Source: Lachnospiraceae bacterium (GTDB lineage: Bacteria; Bacillota; Clostridia; Lachnospirales; Lachnospiraceae). Taken from it: DNA of 64,000 nt. The notes beneath the pieces were generated by a model. It did not search any database, had not been told where the DNA came from, and saw only the letters and a list, made by a program, of their open reading frames with translations. Each line of letters opens with the position of its first letter. The first letter of the stretch is position 1. The position numbers and the translations under genes are program-made. Below are positions 1-9,199 of this stretch, piece by piece. The stretch spans positions 124,001 to 188,000 of the forward strand of contig JAISSU010000029.1 of assembly GCA_031272985.1 (NCBI GenBank), in the 5' to 3' direction.

Positions 1-1
1 A

Positions 2-637
2 GGTTCGGCGGCGCTTACCGCGCTTGCGCTTTTTGTCTCATATTCGGAAGAGGTGAAGCTATCTCAGATTGACATTAAAGACAGTTATGTAATCGTTGGG
101 CTCTTCATCGGCGGTATGCTGCCATTCCTCTTTTCAGCATTGTCAATGGAATCCGTTTCAAAAGCGGCGTATAAGATGATAGAGGAAGTAAGGCGTCAGT
201 TTAAGACAATACCCGGAATCATGGAAGGCACAGGAAAGCCGGACTATAAATCATGCGTCGCGATTTCTACGACGGCTGCGCTTAAAGAAATGCTCGTTCC
301 CGGTATAATGGCGGTTTTGGTGCCGGTCTTGGTGGGTGTAATATTAGGTCCCGCAGCCCTTGGCGGAATGCTGGCAGGAGCTGTTGTCACAGGTGTATTG
401 CTCGCTATATTCATGTCGAATTCTGGCGGCGCCTGGGATAACGCAAAGAAATATATCGAGGATGGAAATCACGGCGGAAAAGGCTCAGAAGCCCATAAGG
501 CAGCTGTAGTAGGCGATACCGTTGGCGATCCCTTTAAGGACACCTCCGGTCCGTCAATCAATATCCTCATAAAACTGATGACAATAGTATCACTCGTATT
601 CGCCCCTCTGTTCTTGAAAATCGGGGGACTACTGTAG
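2..637 (+). CDS. hppA: Membrane-bound ion-translocating pyrophosphatase, C-terminal part
   Basis: The reading frame is open from base 2, so the gene is cut by the window edge and about 211 C-terminal residues remain. The family hydrolyses pyrophosphate and pumps H+ or Na+ across the cytoplasmic membrane. The visible part holds several hydrophobic helices and the conserved C-terminal loop with [27 protein letters not shown] and DTSGPS, which bind Mg-pyrophosphate. The residue that separates K+-dependent from K+-independent enzymes lies upstream of the window, so ion type cannot be read here. A GTG at 53 is an internal codon, not the start. A hairpin follows at 671-704. Confidence 0.95.
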   Translation, partial: GSAALTALALFVSYSEEVKLSQIDIKDSYVIVGLFIGGMLPFLFSALSMESVSKAAYKMIEEVRRQFKTIPGIMEGTGKPDYKSCVAISTTAALKEMLVPGIMAVLVPVLVGVILGPAALGGMLAGAVVTGVLLAIFMSNSGGAWDNAKKYIEDGNHGGKGSEAHKAAVVGDTVGDPFKDTSGPSINILIKLMTIVSLVFAPLFLKIGGLL

Positions 638-670
638 AAACGAAACTCCAATATAGATATTAGCAAAAAA

Positions 671-708
671 TGACCGCCGCGGTGATAAAATACCGCGGCG
701 GTCATTAT
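671..708 (+). terminator. Terminator hairpin after hppA
   Basis: A perfect 13-bp inverted repeat (tgaccgccgcggt at 671-683, its complement at 692-704) with an 8-nt loop lies 33 bases past the hppA stop. It is followed by only a short T-rich stretch (ttatt), so it may be a moderate terminator. Confidence 0.75.
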
Positions 709-713
709 TCCTC

Positions 714-764
714 CAAAAAAAAGACCCTGCCATGGTACGCATTGTTAAGAGACGCAGCAGGATC
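714..764 (-). terminator. Rho-independent terminator of tRNA-Ala
   Basis: Read on the minus strand, gatcctgc (764-757) pairs with gcagggtc (730-723) through 8 bp including one G-U, and is followed by eight T (A-run at 715-722 on the plus strand). It lies about 60 bases past the tRNA 3' end. The loop is large (26 nt). Confidence 0.6.
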
Positions 765-826
765 TCTATCCTGATCAGATATTACTGCGGGTACCTGCTT
801 CAATGTTCATTGCTTTCCTTATTTAG

Positions 827-899
827 TGGAGACAAGGGGGATCGAACCCCTGACCTCGTGATTGCGAACCACGCGCTCTCCCAGCTGAGCTATGCCCCC
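827..899 (-). tRNA. tRNA-Ala (anticodon CGC)
   Basis: The minus strand folds into a 73-nt cloverleaf: acceptor GGGGGCA/TGTCTCC, D-arm GCTC...GAGC, anticodon arm CGTGG-TTCGCAA-TCACG with anticodon CGC (codon GCG), T-arm AGGGG-TTCGATC-CCCCT and discriminator A. The G3-U70 wobble, the main alanine identity element, is present. The 3' CCA is not encoded; the next bases read CTA. An own promoter (920-948) and terminator (714-764) make it a single-gene unit. Confidence 0.95.
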
Positions 900-919
900 G
901 TAGAAGTCTTGCGAAAGTT

Positions 920-948
920 AGTATATGATATTTTCGTTGCAAGTTCAA
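920..948 (-). promoter_or_regulatory. Promoter of tRNA-Ala
   Basis: On the minus strand TTGAAC (948-943), a 17-bp spacer and TATACT (925-920) sit about 20 bases upstream of the tRNA 5' end. This is a good vegetative sigma-factor match. Confidence 0.75.
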
Positions 949-964
949 GCATTTTTTGTGTCAT

Positions 965-994
965 TTGACAATATATCCCGGAAATAAGTATAAT
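965..994 (+). promoter_or_regulatory. Promoter of the NusG-II/Gx transporter genes
   Basis: A consensus TTGACA (965-970), an 18-bp spacer and a consensus TATAAT (989-994) face right, divergent from the tRNA promoter. The -10 box overlaps an ATG at 993 in the frame of the next gene, which rules that ATG out as a translation start. Confidence 0.85.
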
Positions 995-1037
995 GAAGAA
1001 GTTTACAATATATTTGGCAGGGGACGGGTTACCGCAT

Positions 1038-1397
1038 ATGAAAAAACAGGATATCTTTCTTATTTTTATTATTCTCGTTATTGCTGCTTGTGCATATTGT
1101 GCGCATTATTATATTGCTCCGCCCGAGGGCAATTATGTCGAGGTTAAGGTGGACGGAGTTATTGAAGGTACATATTCACTTTCTGAAGATCAGGAGATTG
1201 TGATTAATGGCGGTACGAATGTTTTAAAGATTGAAGATGGCAAGGCAAAGATGATAGAGGCCGATTGTCCTGACCAATTATGCGTGCACCAAAAAGAAAT
1301 TTCAGCGGCGCATGAGAGCATTATCTGCCTTCCTAATAAAGTGGTCGTGCAGACAGTCACCGGCAATGAAAGCGGAATCGACGCGATGACTAATTGA
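1038..1397 (+). CDS. NusG domain II-containing protein
   Basis: A 119-residue protein with one N-terminal membrane helix (about residues 6-28) and an extracytoplasmic beta-rich domain of the NusG_II type. It carries a pair of cysteines in a DCPDQLC motif and a third in IICLPN, as in other members of this small clostridial family. The biochemical role is not established. The start at 1038 is chosen because the upstream in-frame ATG (993) lies in the -10 box. The gene stands directly before a Gx-transporter gene; these two families are frequent neighbours in Clostridia, so a shared membrane function is plausible but inferred. Confidence 0.8.
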   Translation: MKKQDIFLIFIILVIAACAYCAHYYIAPPEGNYVEVKVDGVIEGTYSLSEDQEIVINGGTNVLKIEDGKAKMIEADCPDQLCVHQKEISAAHESIICLPNKVVVQTVTGNESGIDAMTN

Positions 1398-1429
1398 TCG
1401 GATCAATAAACGTCGTTTAAGGAATAATT

Positions 1430-1927
1430 GTGAAAACAAAAGTAGGGTATTACGGTATATTTTTAACACTGGCGCTGATTTTGAGCTATGTTGAGAGCCT
1501 GTTGCCCATTCAAATAGGAATTCCGGGAGTAAAGCTTGGTCTGGCAAATCTTGTTTGTGTGGTAGCTTTATATAAAATGCGCGGGAAAGAAGTCGTGATA
1601 TTGGCGATCATTCGTGTATTATTGGCTGGCTTCATTTTCGGAAATTATTTCAGTATCATATACGGGCTTGCAGGGGCAATATTATCCGTATTTGTGATGA
1701 TTGGACTTAAAAAGACTGAAAAGTTCAGTGTCCCCGGAGTGAGTATTGCCGGAGGCGTAAGCCATAATATGGGACAGCTTATAGTGGCGGTGTTTGTGGT
1801 ACAGACCTACAGTGTGGGATACTATTTTCCGGTGCTATTGGTGGCGGGACTTGTGACAGGGCTTTTAATAGGAATTTGCGCTAATGAAATATTAAAGCGA
1901 ATCACTCATATAAACATGAAAAATTAG
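1430..1927 (+). CDS. Gx transporter family membrane protein
   Basis: A 165-residue polytopic membrane protein with five or six hydrophobic segments and the family signature PGVKLGLANLV near residues 32-42. The family (Hpre_diP_synt_I in Pfam) was once annotated as heptaprenyl diphosphate synthase component I, but its membrane topology fits a small transporter component better. The start is a GTG at 1430 with an AAGGA about 7 bases upstream. It lies 32 bp after the NusG-II gene and 22 bp before ruvA. The substrate cannot be told from sequence. Confidence 0.75.
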   Translation: MKTKVGYYGIFLTLALILSYVESLLPIQIGIPGVKLGLANLVCVVALYKMRGKEVVILAIIRVLLAGFIFGNYFSIIYGLAGAILSVFVMIGLKKTEKFSVPGVSIAGGVSHNMGQLIVAVFVVQTYSVGYYFPVLLVAGLVTGLLIGICANEILKRITHINMKN

Positions 1928-1949
1928 AATAAGGAGACGGCAGATTAAT

Positions 1950-2555
1950 ATGATCGCCTTTATAAGAGGTGAGCTAATCACCATAACAGCCGAGCACGTT
2001 ATCGTAGATGTGGGCGGCGTCGGATACGGTATTTTTATGCCTGCGACGGCAATAGGAGCGCTACCCGAAATTGGAAGCGAAGTTAAGATTTACACATACT
2101 TGAGTGTAAAGGAAGATTCCATGAAGCTCTTCGGGTTTCTTTCACAGGAGTCGCTGCGTCTGTTTAAAATGATAATAAATGTCAGCGGAATCGGACCTAA
2201 AGGCGGTCTTTCTATATTATCGACTTTGCATACGGATGAACTTCAAATGGCGATTCTATCAGGAGATGCAAAATCTATAGCCGCATCACCCGGAATAGGT
2301 AAAAAGACGGCAGAAAAGCTGATTCTTGAATTGAGAGATAAATTAAAGCCTGAGGATTTAATTTACTCGGATGAAGATAATATTACAAAGGTTCAAATTG
2401 CAGGTGATGACGACATTAAGAATGACGCGATAGCGGCACTCGTTGCCCTCGGATACTCGGGTACGGACAGCTTCAGGGCAGTGAAAAATGTCAACATGGC
2501 AAATGTCGCCACAGCACAGGATATAATAAAACAAGCCTTGAAATACTTGGCTTAA
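1950..2555 (+). CDS. ruvA: Holliday junction branch migration protein RuvA
   Basis: A 201-residue protein of normal RuvA length. RuvA binds four-way junctions as a tetramer and loads the RuvB motor. Domain I is an OB fold starting with MIAFIRGEL. Two helix-hairpin-helix motifs follow (VSGIGPKGGLSIL near residues 78-90 and SPGIGKKTAEKL near 112-123), and a C-terminal RuvB-binding three-helix domain covers about 150-201. The ATG follows an AAGGAGAC site. ruvB comes next after 87 bp; ruvC is not adjacent, as is common in Clostridia. Confidence 0.97.
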   Translation: MIAFIRGELITITAEHVIVDVGGVGYGIFMPATAIGALPEIGSEVKIYTYLSVKEDSMKLFGFLSQESLRLFKMIINVSGIGPKGGLSILSTLHTDELQMAILSGDAKSIAASPGIGKKTAEKLILELRDKLKPEDLIYSDEDNITKVQIAGDDDIKNDAIAALVALGYSGTDSFRAVKNVNMANVATAQDIIKQALKYLA

Positions 2556-2642
2556 GCACTGAAATTTTTCAAGTTTACTAAAATATAAATCAAAGTCTTT
2601 GCATAGGACTTTTTACAGAATAATAAATTGCTAAGGAGCATA

Positions 2643-3644
2643 ATGGGAAGACGCATTATTACGGGAGATAATCTCGAAGAAGACAATAAAATAGAAAAAA
2701 CCCTTCGTCCGCAGCTGTTAAAGGACTATATCGGGCAGGCAAAAGTTAAGGAGGCGCTCGAGGTTTACATAAAAGCTGCCAAACAGCGAAAAGAGCCTCT
2801 TGATCATTGCTTATTTTATGGTCCTCCGGGTCTTGGTAAAACAACACTTGCGGGAATCATTGCCAATGAGCTCGGGGTCAATATGAAAATTACCTCGGGT
2901 CCCGCTATTGAAAAGCCCGGAGAGCTCGCCGCAATCCTTAATAACTTACAGGAAAATGACGTGCTGTTCATTGACGAAATCCACAGGCTCAATCGGCAGG
3001 TTGAAGAGGTTCTTTACCCTGCTATGGAAGATTTCGGTATTGACTTAATGATAGGGAAAGGCTCGAGCGCCCGCTCCATCCGACTTGATTTACCGAAATT
3101 TACATTGGTGGGCGCCACCACACGTGCCGGTATGCTTACGGCTCCTTTAAGGGATCGATTCGGAATAGTGAGTAAGCTGGATTTTTATACTGATGAGGAA
3201 CTGGAAGTAATATTGATGCGCTCCGCTAAGGTTCTGGGAGTTGATATTGAGAAAAAAGGTTCAATGGCTCTTGCTAAGCGCTCACGTGGTACACCGAGAC
3301 TTGCCAATCGTTTGTTGAAAAGGGTATTTGACTATGCTTTGGTATGCTATGATGGAAAAATAACCCATGAAGTAGCCGAAGAAGTCCTTGACTTACTCGG
3401 TGTGGATAAATTCGGTTTGGACCAAACAGACAGGGAGATACTCGTTACAATGATAGAAAAATTTACGGGTGGTCCTGTGGGGTTAGATACCCTTGCGGCG
3501 GCTATCGGCGAGGACGCCGGTACGATAGAGGATGTCTATGAACCTTACCTTCTGAAAAACGGTTTCATCTCCCGCACTCCGCGCGGAAGGGTAGTCATGG
3601 CAAAAACTTATACGCATTTTGGGATGTTGCCGCTTGCACCCTGA
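2643..3644 (+). CDS. ruvB: Holliday junction branch migration ATPase RuvB
   Basis: A 333-residue AAA+ motor that drives branch migration with RuvA. It shows [12 protein letters not shown] near the N-terminus, Walker [10 protein letters not shown] at about residues 60-68, Walker B FIDEIHR, the sensor ATTRAG and the arginine-finger region PLRDRFG, then the C-terminal winged helix ending TPRGRV. The ATG at 2643 is chosen over a TTG at 2628 because AAGGAG (2633-2638) lies between them. A weak 6-bp hairpin (AAAGTC at 2592-2597 with GACTTT at 2607-2612, then T) lies between ruvA and ruvB and may tune read-through. Confidence 0.97.
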   Translation: MGRRIITGDNLEEDNKIEKTLRPQLLKDYIGQAKVKEALEVYIKAAKQRKEPLDHCLFYGPPGLGKTTLAGIIANELGVNMKITSGPAIEKPGELAAILNNLQENDVLFIDEIHRLNRQVEEVLYPAMEDFGIDLMIGKGSSARSIRLDLPKFTLVGATTRAGMLTAPLRDRFGIVSKLDFYTDEELEVILMRSAKVLGVDIEKKGSMALAKRSRGTPRLANRLLKRVFDYALVCYDGKITHEVAEEVLDLLGVDKFGLDQTDREILVTMIEKFTGGPVGLDTLAAAIGEDAGTIEDVYEPYLLKNGFISRTPRGRVVMAKTYTHFGMLPLAP

Positions 3645-3653
3645 TAAAAAGTA

Positions 3654-3682
3654 TTGGAATTTCTATATCTTTAGGTTATAAT
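3654..3682 (+). promoter_or_regulatory. Promoter before zapA
   Basis: TTGGAA (3654-3659), a 17-bp spacer and a perfect TATAAT (3677-3682) precede zapA by about 40 bases. It probably starts a transcript running through the U32 peptidase and the cell-wall genes. Confidence 0.7.
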
Positions 3683-3722
3683 TGTTAACAAAGTATTGAG
3701 GGGATTTTTTAGGAGGACGGTT

Positions 3723-4148
3723 ATGGCATCTTCAAAGAATTACACGGAAGTATTAATCGGCGGGAAAATCTTTACATTGAGCGGGTTCGAAAGTGAGGAC
3801 TATCTTCAAAAGGTCTCTACATACCTGAACCATAAATTAGAAGAATGCCAGTCGAGTGAGGGGTATCGCAGACAGAACGCCGAGACCAGAAGTGTGCTTT
3901 TGGCTCTCAATATCGCGGATGATTACTTCAAAGCCAGAAAGCAGGGCAGTACTCTTGAGACTGATATTGAAGGGAAAGACAAGGAGCTCTATGATTTAAA
4001 ACACGAGCTTATTTCCACTCAGATAAAGCTGGAGAATGCTGATAAAAATATGGACGATTTAAAATCCGAGAATAAACACTTACAGATGAAAATCGTCCAA
4101 TTGGAGACAGAAATAAAAAATTTAAACAATGTCAAACTTAAAAGGTAA
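3723..4148 (+). CDS. zapA: Cell division protein ZapA
   Basis: A 141-residue protein. The first ~70 residues match ZapA, the FtsZ-ring stabiliser: VLIGGKIFTLSG, then SEDYLQKVSTYLN and an RRQNAETRSVLLALNIADDY-like helix. The remainder is a long coiled coil (about 80-140) rich in E, K, D and L. The ATG at 3723 has AGGAGG six bases upstream; an earlier in-frame start at 3696 lacks this support. The 3' end overlaps the U32 peptidase gene by 20 bp. Proximity to ftsW-like and PBP genes fits a division role. Confidence 0.88.
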   Translation: MASSKNYTEVLIGGKIFTLSGFESEDYLQKVSTYLNHKLEECQSSEGYRRQNAETRSVLLALNIADDYFKARKQGSTLETDIEGKDKELYDLKHELISTQIKLENADKNMDDLKSENKHLQMKIVQLETEIKNLNNVKLKR

Positions 4149-6336
4149 TAAAATAGAACTTCTCGCTCCCGCCGGAACATATTTAAGTCTCTTGGCGGCG
4201 GTAAATGCCGGAGCAGATGCCATTTATGCGGGAGGCACGAAATTCGGAGCGAGAGCTTTTGCGGGGAATCTAACCGAAGATGAGATTCTTCGCGGTCTGG
4301 ATTATCTGCATTTGCGGAATAAAAAATTATACCTAACGATCAATACTCTCTTAAAAGAGGCGGAAATGAATGAGTTGTATTCGTTTTTGCTTCCTTTTTA
4401 TCGCAATGGTTTGGACGCTGTCATCGTTCAGGATTTAGGGGTATTATGTTTCATTAAAGATAACTTTCCCGATATAGATATACATGCCAGCACTCAGATG
4501 GGCATTGCCCATGCGTATGGTGCTGATTTCCTAAAAGAATCGGGAGTAAAAAGAATAATTCCCGCGAGGGAACTATTGCTTCCTGAACTTAAAAAGATGA
4601 AAAGAGATTCGGAATTGGAAATCGAGTGCTTCATACACGGGGCAATGTGTTATTGTTATTCGGGGCAGTGCCTTTTCAGCAGTTTCTTAGGGGGCAGAAG
4701 CGGTAATCGCGGTCAGTGTGCGGGGACATGCAGATTGGCGTATTCATGTGGGAAAATAAAAGAAAAAGACTTGCTTAGCATGAAAGACCTTAATGGGATT
4801 TTTCTGCTTCCCGAAATAGCCGGCGCCGGTGTAGATTCGCTTAAAATTGAAGGCAGGATGAAACCGCCCTCATATGTCCATACTGTGGTTTCTATTTATC
4901 GTAAATATATTGATTTACTCTTTGAAAATGAAAGAAAAGGTTTGAAAGCAGCGGATTATAAGGTAGATAAAAAAGATTTGGAGTCGCTGGAATCGGCATA
5001 CAGACGCAGAGGCTATCACGAAGGGTATTTCCATAATCATAATGATGCAGGAATGATATCACTATCCAGACCGCAGCCTGAAGATCACCCGGAAAATGAT
5101 ACAGAAATTACTCGAAAGACGAAAATTGCGATAGCGGGAAAAGCGATAATAGAGACGGGAAAACAAGCGCAAATAATTATTAGTTTTCCAAATGAAAATA
5201 AAAATAAGGAATGGAAAACGAAAGGAGCAAAAGTAGCGGGTGCAATTAATCATGCCCTTGATTCAGACACTGTAAGAAAACAGCTTAATAAGCTCGGAGA
5301 TACGGATTTTGAGTGGGAAAGCCTTGATATAATATTATCCGATGATGCTTTTATGGGCGTCAAGGATTTAAATGAGTTGCGACGCAATGCGATTACAGAT
5401 TTTCGCGAAACTCTACTTTATAAATACAAAAGAGAAGTTGTTACGGCCGATATCACAGTAAGAGAACATGATGCAAAAGTATCCTGTAATGAATCAGGTG
5501 CCCTGCGGCTAACTGTACTCGTTTCAAATATTAATCAATTGAGAACCACTCTGGATTTCAATAATGAAAAAGGCTGTTTATCAGCTGTTTATGTTGAAAG
5601 TGATTTTGGTTTGGAAGAAGAGACACTATCTTGTATTGGAGAATATGTGTCAAACATCAGAAATGAACAAAGCCCAAAGCTGATTATAGCAATGCCCCAT
5701 GTGTTCAGGGATGACGCCGTACGCTTTATTGATGATTCATATGACAAAATCATAGAACATTATGATGGGATCTTGGTTCGGGGAATTGATTCACTGGGTT
5801 ATTTTATTCAAAAAAGATATGAAGGATTAATAGTGGGTGATGCCGGACTGTATGCATTTAATGAAAAATCAAAGAACTTTTGGTTAAAAAATGGTTGCAA
5901 GACTCTCACCGCGCCTCTTGAATTAAACCGGCATGAGCTTCAAAAACTTGGATTAAAGGACATGGAATTAGTGGTATACGGGCATATTGCGCTGATGATA
6001 AGCGCTAATTGTCTAAAAAAAACCACAAAGGGTTGCGACAAAAAAGATGGGCTTTGTTCGCTGACCGACAGGCGCAACGAAAAATTTACTGTTAAAAATT
6101 CTTGCAAATACTGTTATAATGTTATCTATAATTGTGTGCCATTAAATCTGGCAAAGGAAAAGGCGGAAATAAATAGACTTATGCCTTCGGGTTTGCGTTT
6201 GCAATTTACTATTGAAACGCCTGCGAATACCCGCGCAATGCTCGATATATTTTGCAGAGTCTTCTGCGAAGAAGAGCAATACGCAATACCTGATTCTCCT
6301 CATACGGGGGGACATTTTAACAGGGGAGTAAAGTAG
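4129..6336 (+). CDS. Peptidase U32 family protein (with DUF3656-like middle region)
   Basis: A 735-residue cytosolic protein. The N-terminal ~310 residues are a U32 domain: ELLAPAG at 10-16, DAIYAGG, then the cysteine-rich signature from Cys167 (CIHGAMCYCYSGQC, followed by GNRGQCAGTC) and LKIEGRMK near 240. Residues about 330-470 resemble the DUF3656 insert. The last third holds a second cysteine cluster (about 625-665) that could bind iron-sulfur. Members of the wider family include tRNA/rRNA hydroxylation factors (TrhP/RlhA) and ubiquinone factors; the label 'peptidase' is historical. The start lies inside zapA, so translation is probably coupled. Confidence 0.85.
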   Translation: MSNLKGNKIELLAPAGTYLSLLAAVNAGADAIYAGGTKFGARAFAGNLTEDEILRGLDYLHLRNKKLYLTINTLLKEAEMNELYSFLLPFYRNGLDAVIVQDLGVLCFIKDNFPDIDIHASTQMGIAHAYGADFLKESGVKRIIPARELLLPELKKMKRDSELEIECFIHGAMCYCYSGQCLFSSFLGGRSGNRGQCAGTCRLAYSCGKIKEKDLLSMKDLNGIFLLPEIAGAGVDSLKIEGRMKPPSYVHTVVSIYRKYIDLLFENERKGLKAADYKVDKKDLESLESAYRRRGYHEGYFHNHNDAGMISLSRPQPEDHPENDTEITRKTKIAIAGKAIIETGKQAQIIISFPNENKNKEWKTKGAKVAGAINHALDSDTVRKQLNKLGDTDFEWESLDIILSDDAFMGVKDLNELRRNAITDFRETLLYKYKREVVTADITVREHDAKVSCNESGALRLTVLVSNINQLRTTLDFNNEKGCLSAVYVESDFGLEEETLSCIGEYVSNIRNEQSPKLIIAMPHVFRDDAVRFIDDSYDKIIEHYDGILVRGIDSLGYFIQKRYEGLIVGDAGLYAFNEKSKNFWLKNGCKTLTAPLELNRHELQKLGLKDMELVVYGHIALMISANCLKKTTKGCDKKDGLCSLTDRRNEKFTVKNSCKYCYNVIYNCVPLNLAKEKAEINRLMPSGLRLQFTIETPANTRAMLDIFCRVFCEEEQYAIPDSPHTGGHFNRGVK

Positions 6337-6343
6337 GTGAGTT

Positions 6344-7711
6344 TTGGAAAACATAATAGTTGAACTGTCTAAATATCTGTTGATCATATTGGTTGCGGTT
6401 TATACATATTTGTGCTTCGGAGTGTTCGGCATAGAAGATCCATACCGCAAAAACAGTATGCTTACGCAGCAAAGCGTGGTAATGTTTATGATTCAAATTG
6501 TCGCTTTCGGCGTAATGTTTCTGCAGACCGGCGAAAAGAAGATGCTTATTTTTTACGGGATGCAGTTTGCGCTTTTTTTAGCGACAATTATTCTTTATGT
6601 CAATATTTACCCAAAGGTCTCCAGGCTGGTGGTCAATAATATGTGTATGCTCCTTTGCATCGGAATGATAATGCTGACAAGGCTTAATTATTCATACGCA
6701 ATGAAGCAGTTTTTGATTTCCGCTTGCGCGGTCGCCGGTTCGCTGGTAGTTCCAGTTATCATAAGAAAGATGACGACTCTGGCAAAGCTTCGCTGGATCT
6801 ATGCGTTAATTGGGCTTGCTTCTTTGGGCGCGGTATTTGTCGCGGGGCGGATTTCCTACGGAGCAAAGCTTGGGTTTGAGATTATGGGGATCAGCATTCA
6901 GCCTTCCGAGCTTGTAAAGATTGTATTTGTTTTCTTCGTGGCAGCGAGTTTTCGCATATCAACTTCCTTTAAAAACGTCGTACTGACTTCGGCAATAGCT
7001 GCGGCGCATGTACTCATTCTTGTTGCATCTACAGACCTTGGTAGTGCGCTTATCATAGTTATCGTTTACATTGTCATGCTTTATGTGGCTACGAAGCAAT
7101 GGGTTTACCTCGCGGCAGGCATTGTGGGCGGAGCGGGAGCCTCATATGTCGGATATAAACTATTTAGCCATGTTAAGACCCGTGTTGAGGTGTGGCGCGA
7201 TCCTTTTGCTCTTTATGAAACCGGGGGTTATCAGGTGGCGCAATCACTCTTTGCCATAGGTACCGGCAGCTGGTTTGGAATGGGGCTTTTTAAAGGAGCA
7301 CCGCAGACGATTCCCGTGGTCGAAAAGGATTTTATTTTCTCGGCTATTTCCGAGGAGATGGGACTCATTTTTGCGATTTGTACGGTACTTATTTGCGTCA
7401 GCTGTTATGTAATGATTTTAAATATTGCCATGGAGCTTCGCAGACGCTTTTATAAATACATTGCGTTGGGACTTGGTACCTGCTACATTTTTCAGGTATT
7501 TTTGACAGTCGGAGGAGCGGTAAAATTTATACCATCCACCGGAGTTACTCTGCCCTTTGTCAGTTACGGCGGAAGCTCTATATTGAGCACGTTTATTATG
7601 TTTGCCATTATTCAGGGATTGTATATAGTCAGGGAGGACGAGGAAGAAGATATTGAACGAAAAAAAGAGGAAAGGTTACGAGCGCAAAGAAGCATTAAGA
7701 GACTTGGATAA
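6344..7711 (+). CDS. ftsW: SEDS peptidoglycan glycosyltransferase (FtsW/RodA/SpoVE family)
   Basis: A 455-residue protein with about ten membrane helices. SEDS proteins polymerise lipid II into glycan strands together with a class B PBP. Motifs seen are QPSEL, STDLGSAL, VVEKDFIFSAISEEMG (acidic catalytic loop) and the C-terminal PSTGVTLPFVSYGGSS. It starts at a TTG (6344) with AGGTGA four bases upstream, 7 bp after the U32 gene. The PBP gene overlaps its 3' end by 59 bp, which supports a dedicated pair. RodA or SpoVE are possible alternatives to FtsW; the nearby zapA favours a division role. Confidence 0.88.
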   Translation: MENIIVELSKYLLIILVAVYTYLCFGVFGIEDPYRKNSMLTQQSVVMFMIQIVAFGVMFLQTGEKKMLIFYGMQFALFLATIILYVNIYPKVSRLVVNNMCMLLCIGMIMLTRLNYSYAMKQFLISACAVAGSLVVPVIIRKMTTLAKLRWIYALIGLASLGAVFVAGRISYGAKLGFEIMGISIQPSELVKIVFVFFVAASFRISTSFKNVVLTSAIAAAHVLILVASTDLGSALIIVIVYIVMLYVATKQWVYLAAGIVGGAGASYVGYKLFSHVKTRVEVWRDPFALYETGGYQVAQSLFAIGTGSWFGMGLFKGAPQTIPVVEKDFIFSAISEEMGLIFAICTVLICVSCYVMILNIAMELRRRFYKYIALGLGTCYIFQVFLTVGGAVKFIPSTGVTLPFVSYGGSSILSTFIMFAIIQGLYIVREDEEEDIERKKEERLRAQRSIKRLG

Positions 7712-9179
7712 GGAACTCGAACTTCTCGAAATGTCTCGTAACGAAAGAAAAACCGATTTCGAGCAGGAGAAAGCCGAGAAAAAGAAAAAGCGAAGCCAAA
7801 ATAAAGAATTTGCAATAATGGCTTACGCGTTTGTCGGTTTGTTTTTGGCGTTAATCGGATATATGGTATATTTTCAGGCAGTTCGCTCAAGGGAAATCGT
7901 GCGAAGCCCTTATAATGCCAGACAGGATTCATTTGCAGAAAATGTCATCAGGGGCAATATTGTGGCATCAGGCGGTGAAGTTCTGGCAAAAACCGAAGTA
8001 GGTGAGGGCGGAGCGGAAAGCAGAGTTTATCCTTATGGCTCGCTTTTTGCGCATGTGGTCGGATTTGCGAGTAATGGAAAATCGGGATTGGAGTCAACTG
8101 AGAATTTTACACTTTTGACCTCTAATGCTTTTTTCATCGAGAAATTTAAGAACGAAATTAAGGACAGGAAAAATTACGGTGATACGGTAGTTACCACATT
8201 AAATGTAAATCTGCAGAAAGTCGCCTCAAATGCCCTGGGAAATTACAAGGGGGCGGTAATCGTTTTGGAGCCTTCTACCGGGAAAATATTGGCTATGGTC
8301 TCAAAGCCGGATTTTGATCCGAATACCATCTCTTCGATTTGGGACTCTATTAAGGATGATGAAAACGGGAATCTGCTTAATCGGGCTACGCAGGGACAAT
8401 ATGCTCCCGGTTCGACTTTTAAAATAGTGACAGCACTTGAGTATATGCGGGAAAATCCCAATTACTCCGATTACAGATATACTTGTACGGGAGAGATCGG
8501 GGTAGGAGACGTGGTAATACATTGCTACGGGAATCGCGTACACGGCGAGGAAGATTTGGCGTCGTCGTTTGCGAATTCGTGCAATACTTCTTTTTCGAAT
8601 ATTGGGGTCCAATTAAATGTAAAATCTTTTCAGGAAACCGCAAAAGAGCTGCTTTTCGGGGAAAAGCTCCCCGGTGATGTGCCTTATGTTACGAGCAAAT
8701 TCCAATTAACCGAAAGCTCAAGCGACGCCGAGAAGATGATGACGGCAATGGGTCAGGGATTGACTCAGGTGAGTCCGTATCATTTAGCGCTTATAACCTG
8801 CGCCATCGCCAATGGCGGAGTATTGATGAAGCCGTATTTAGTCGATAAAGTAACGAATTATACAGGCAGTGAGATTAATAAGACAAAGCCAAAGAAATAC
8901 GCTGAGCTTATGACTTCGGGCGAAGCCTTTGCTTTAAAGGAATTAATGAGAGGTGTCGTCGAGAACGGAACCGCATCCACGCTCAAAGGGCGTAGTTACA
9001 CTGCCGCGGGAAAGACCGGAACTGCGGAATACAGTTCCGATAAAGAAAAAGACCACTCCTGGTTTGTGGGAATACGTAATGTGGATAATCCCGATCTGGT
9101 CATTGCGGTCATAATCGAAGGCTCGGACGGAACAGCCAGAGCAGTGAATGTCGCAAAGGAAGTATTCGATAACTATTGA
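7653..9179 (+). CDS. Class B penicillin-binding protein (PBP2-type transpeptidase)
   Basis: A 508-residue D,D-transpeptidase that cross-links peptidoglycan. The very charged cytoplasmic N-terminus (about 1-50) is followed by one membrane anchor (about 53-75), a shortened dimerisation region, and the transpeptidase domain with SxxK at Ser254-Lys257, SxN at Ser309-Asn311 and KTG at Lys454-Gly456. The start is a TTG at 7653 inside the SEDS gene; a purine-rich stretch precedes it, while the ATG at 7731 has no ribosome-binding site. With the upstream SEDS gene it likely forms a synthase pair. Confidence 0.9.
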   Translation: MNEKKRKGYERKEALRDLDKELELLEMSRNERKTDFEQEKAEKKKKRSQNKEFAIMAYAFVGLFLALIGYMVYFQAVRSREIVRSPYNARQDSFAENVIRGNIVASGGEVLAKTEVGEGGAESRVYPYGSLFAHVVGFASNGKSGLESTENFTLLTSNAFFIEKFKNEIKDRKNYGDTVVTTLNVNLQKVASNALGNYKGAVIVLEPSTGKILAMVSKPDFDPNTISSIWDSIKDDENGNLLNRATQGQYAPGSTFKIVTALEYMRENPNYSDYRYTCTGEIGVGDVVIHCYGNRVHGEEDLASSFANSCNTSFSNIGVQLNVKSFQETAKELLFGEKLPGDVPYVTSKFQLTESSSDAEKMMTAMGQGLTQVSPYHLALITCAIANGGVLMKPYLVDKVTNYTGSEINKTKPKKYAELMTSGEAFALKELMRGVVENGTASTLKGRSYTAAGKTGTAEYSSDKEKDHSWFVGIRNVDNPDLVIAVIIEGSDGTARAVNVAKEVFDNY

Positions 9180-9199
9180 TAAGAAGGGGGCTTCTTAAT

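Noticed and set aside
732-968. 78-residue open frame crossing the tRNA-Ala region
   Set aside because: It reads the complement of the tRNA (the familiar false 'GDRTPDLVIANHALSQLSY' peptide) and is not a gene.
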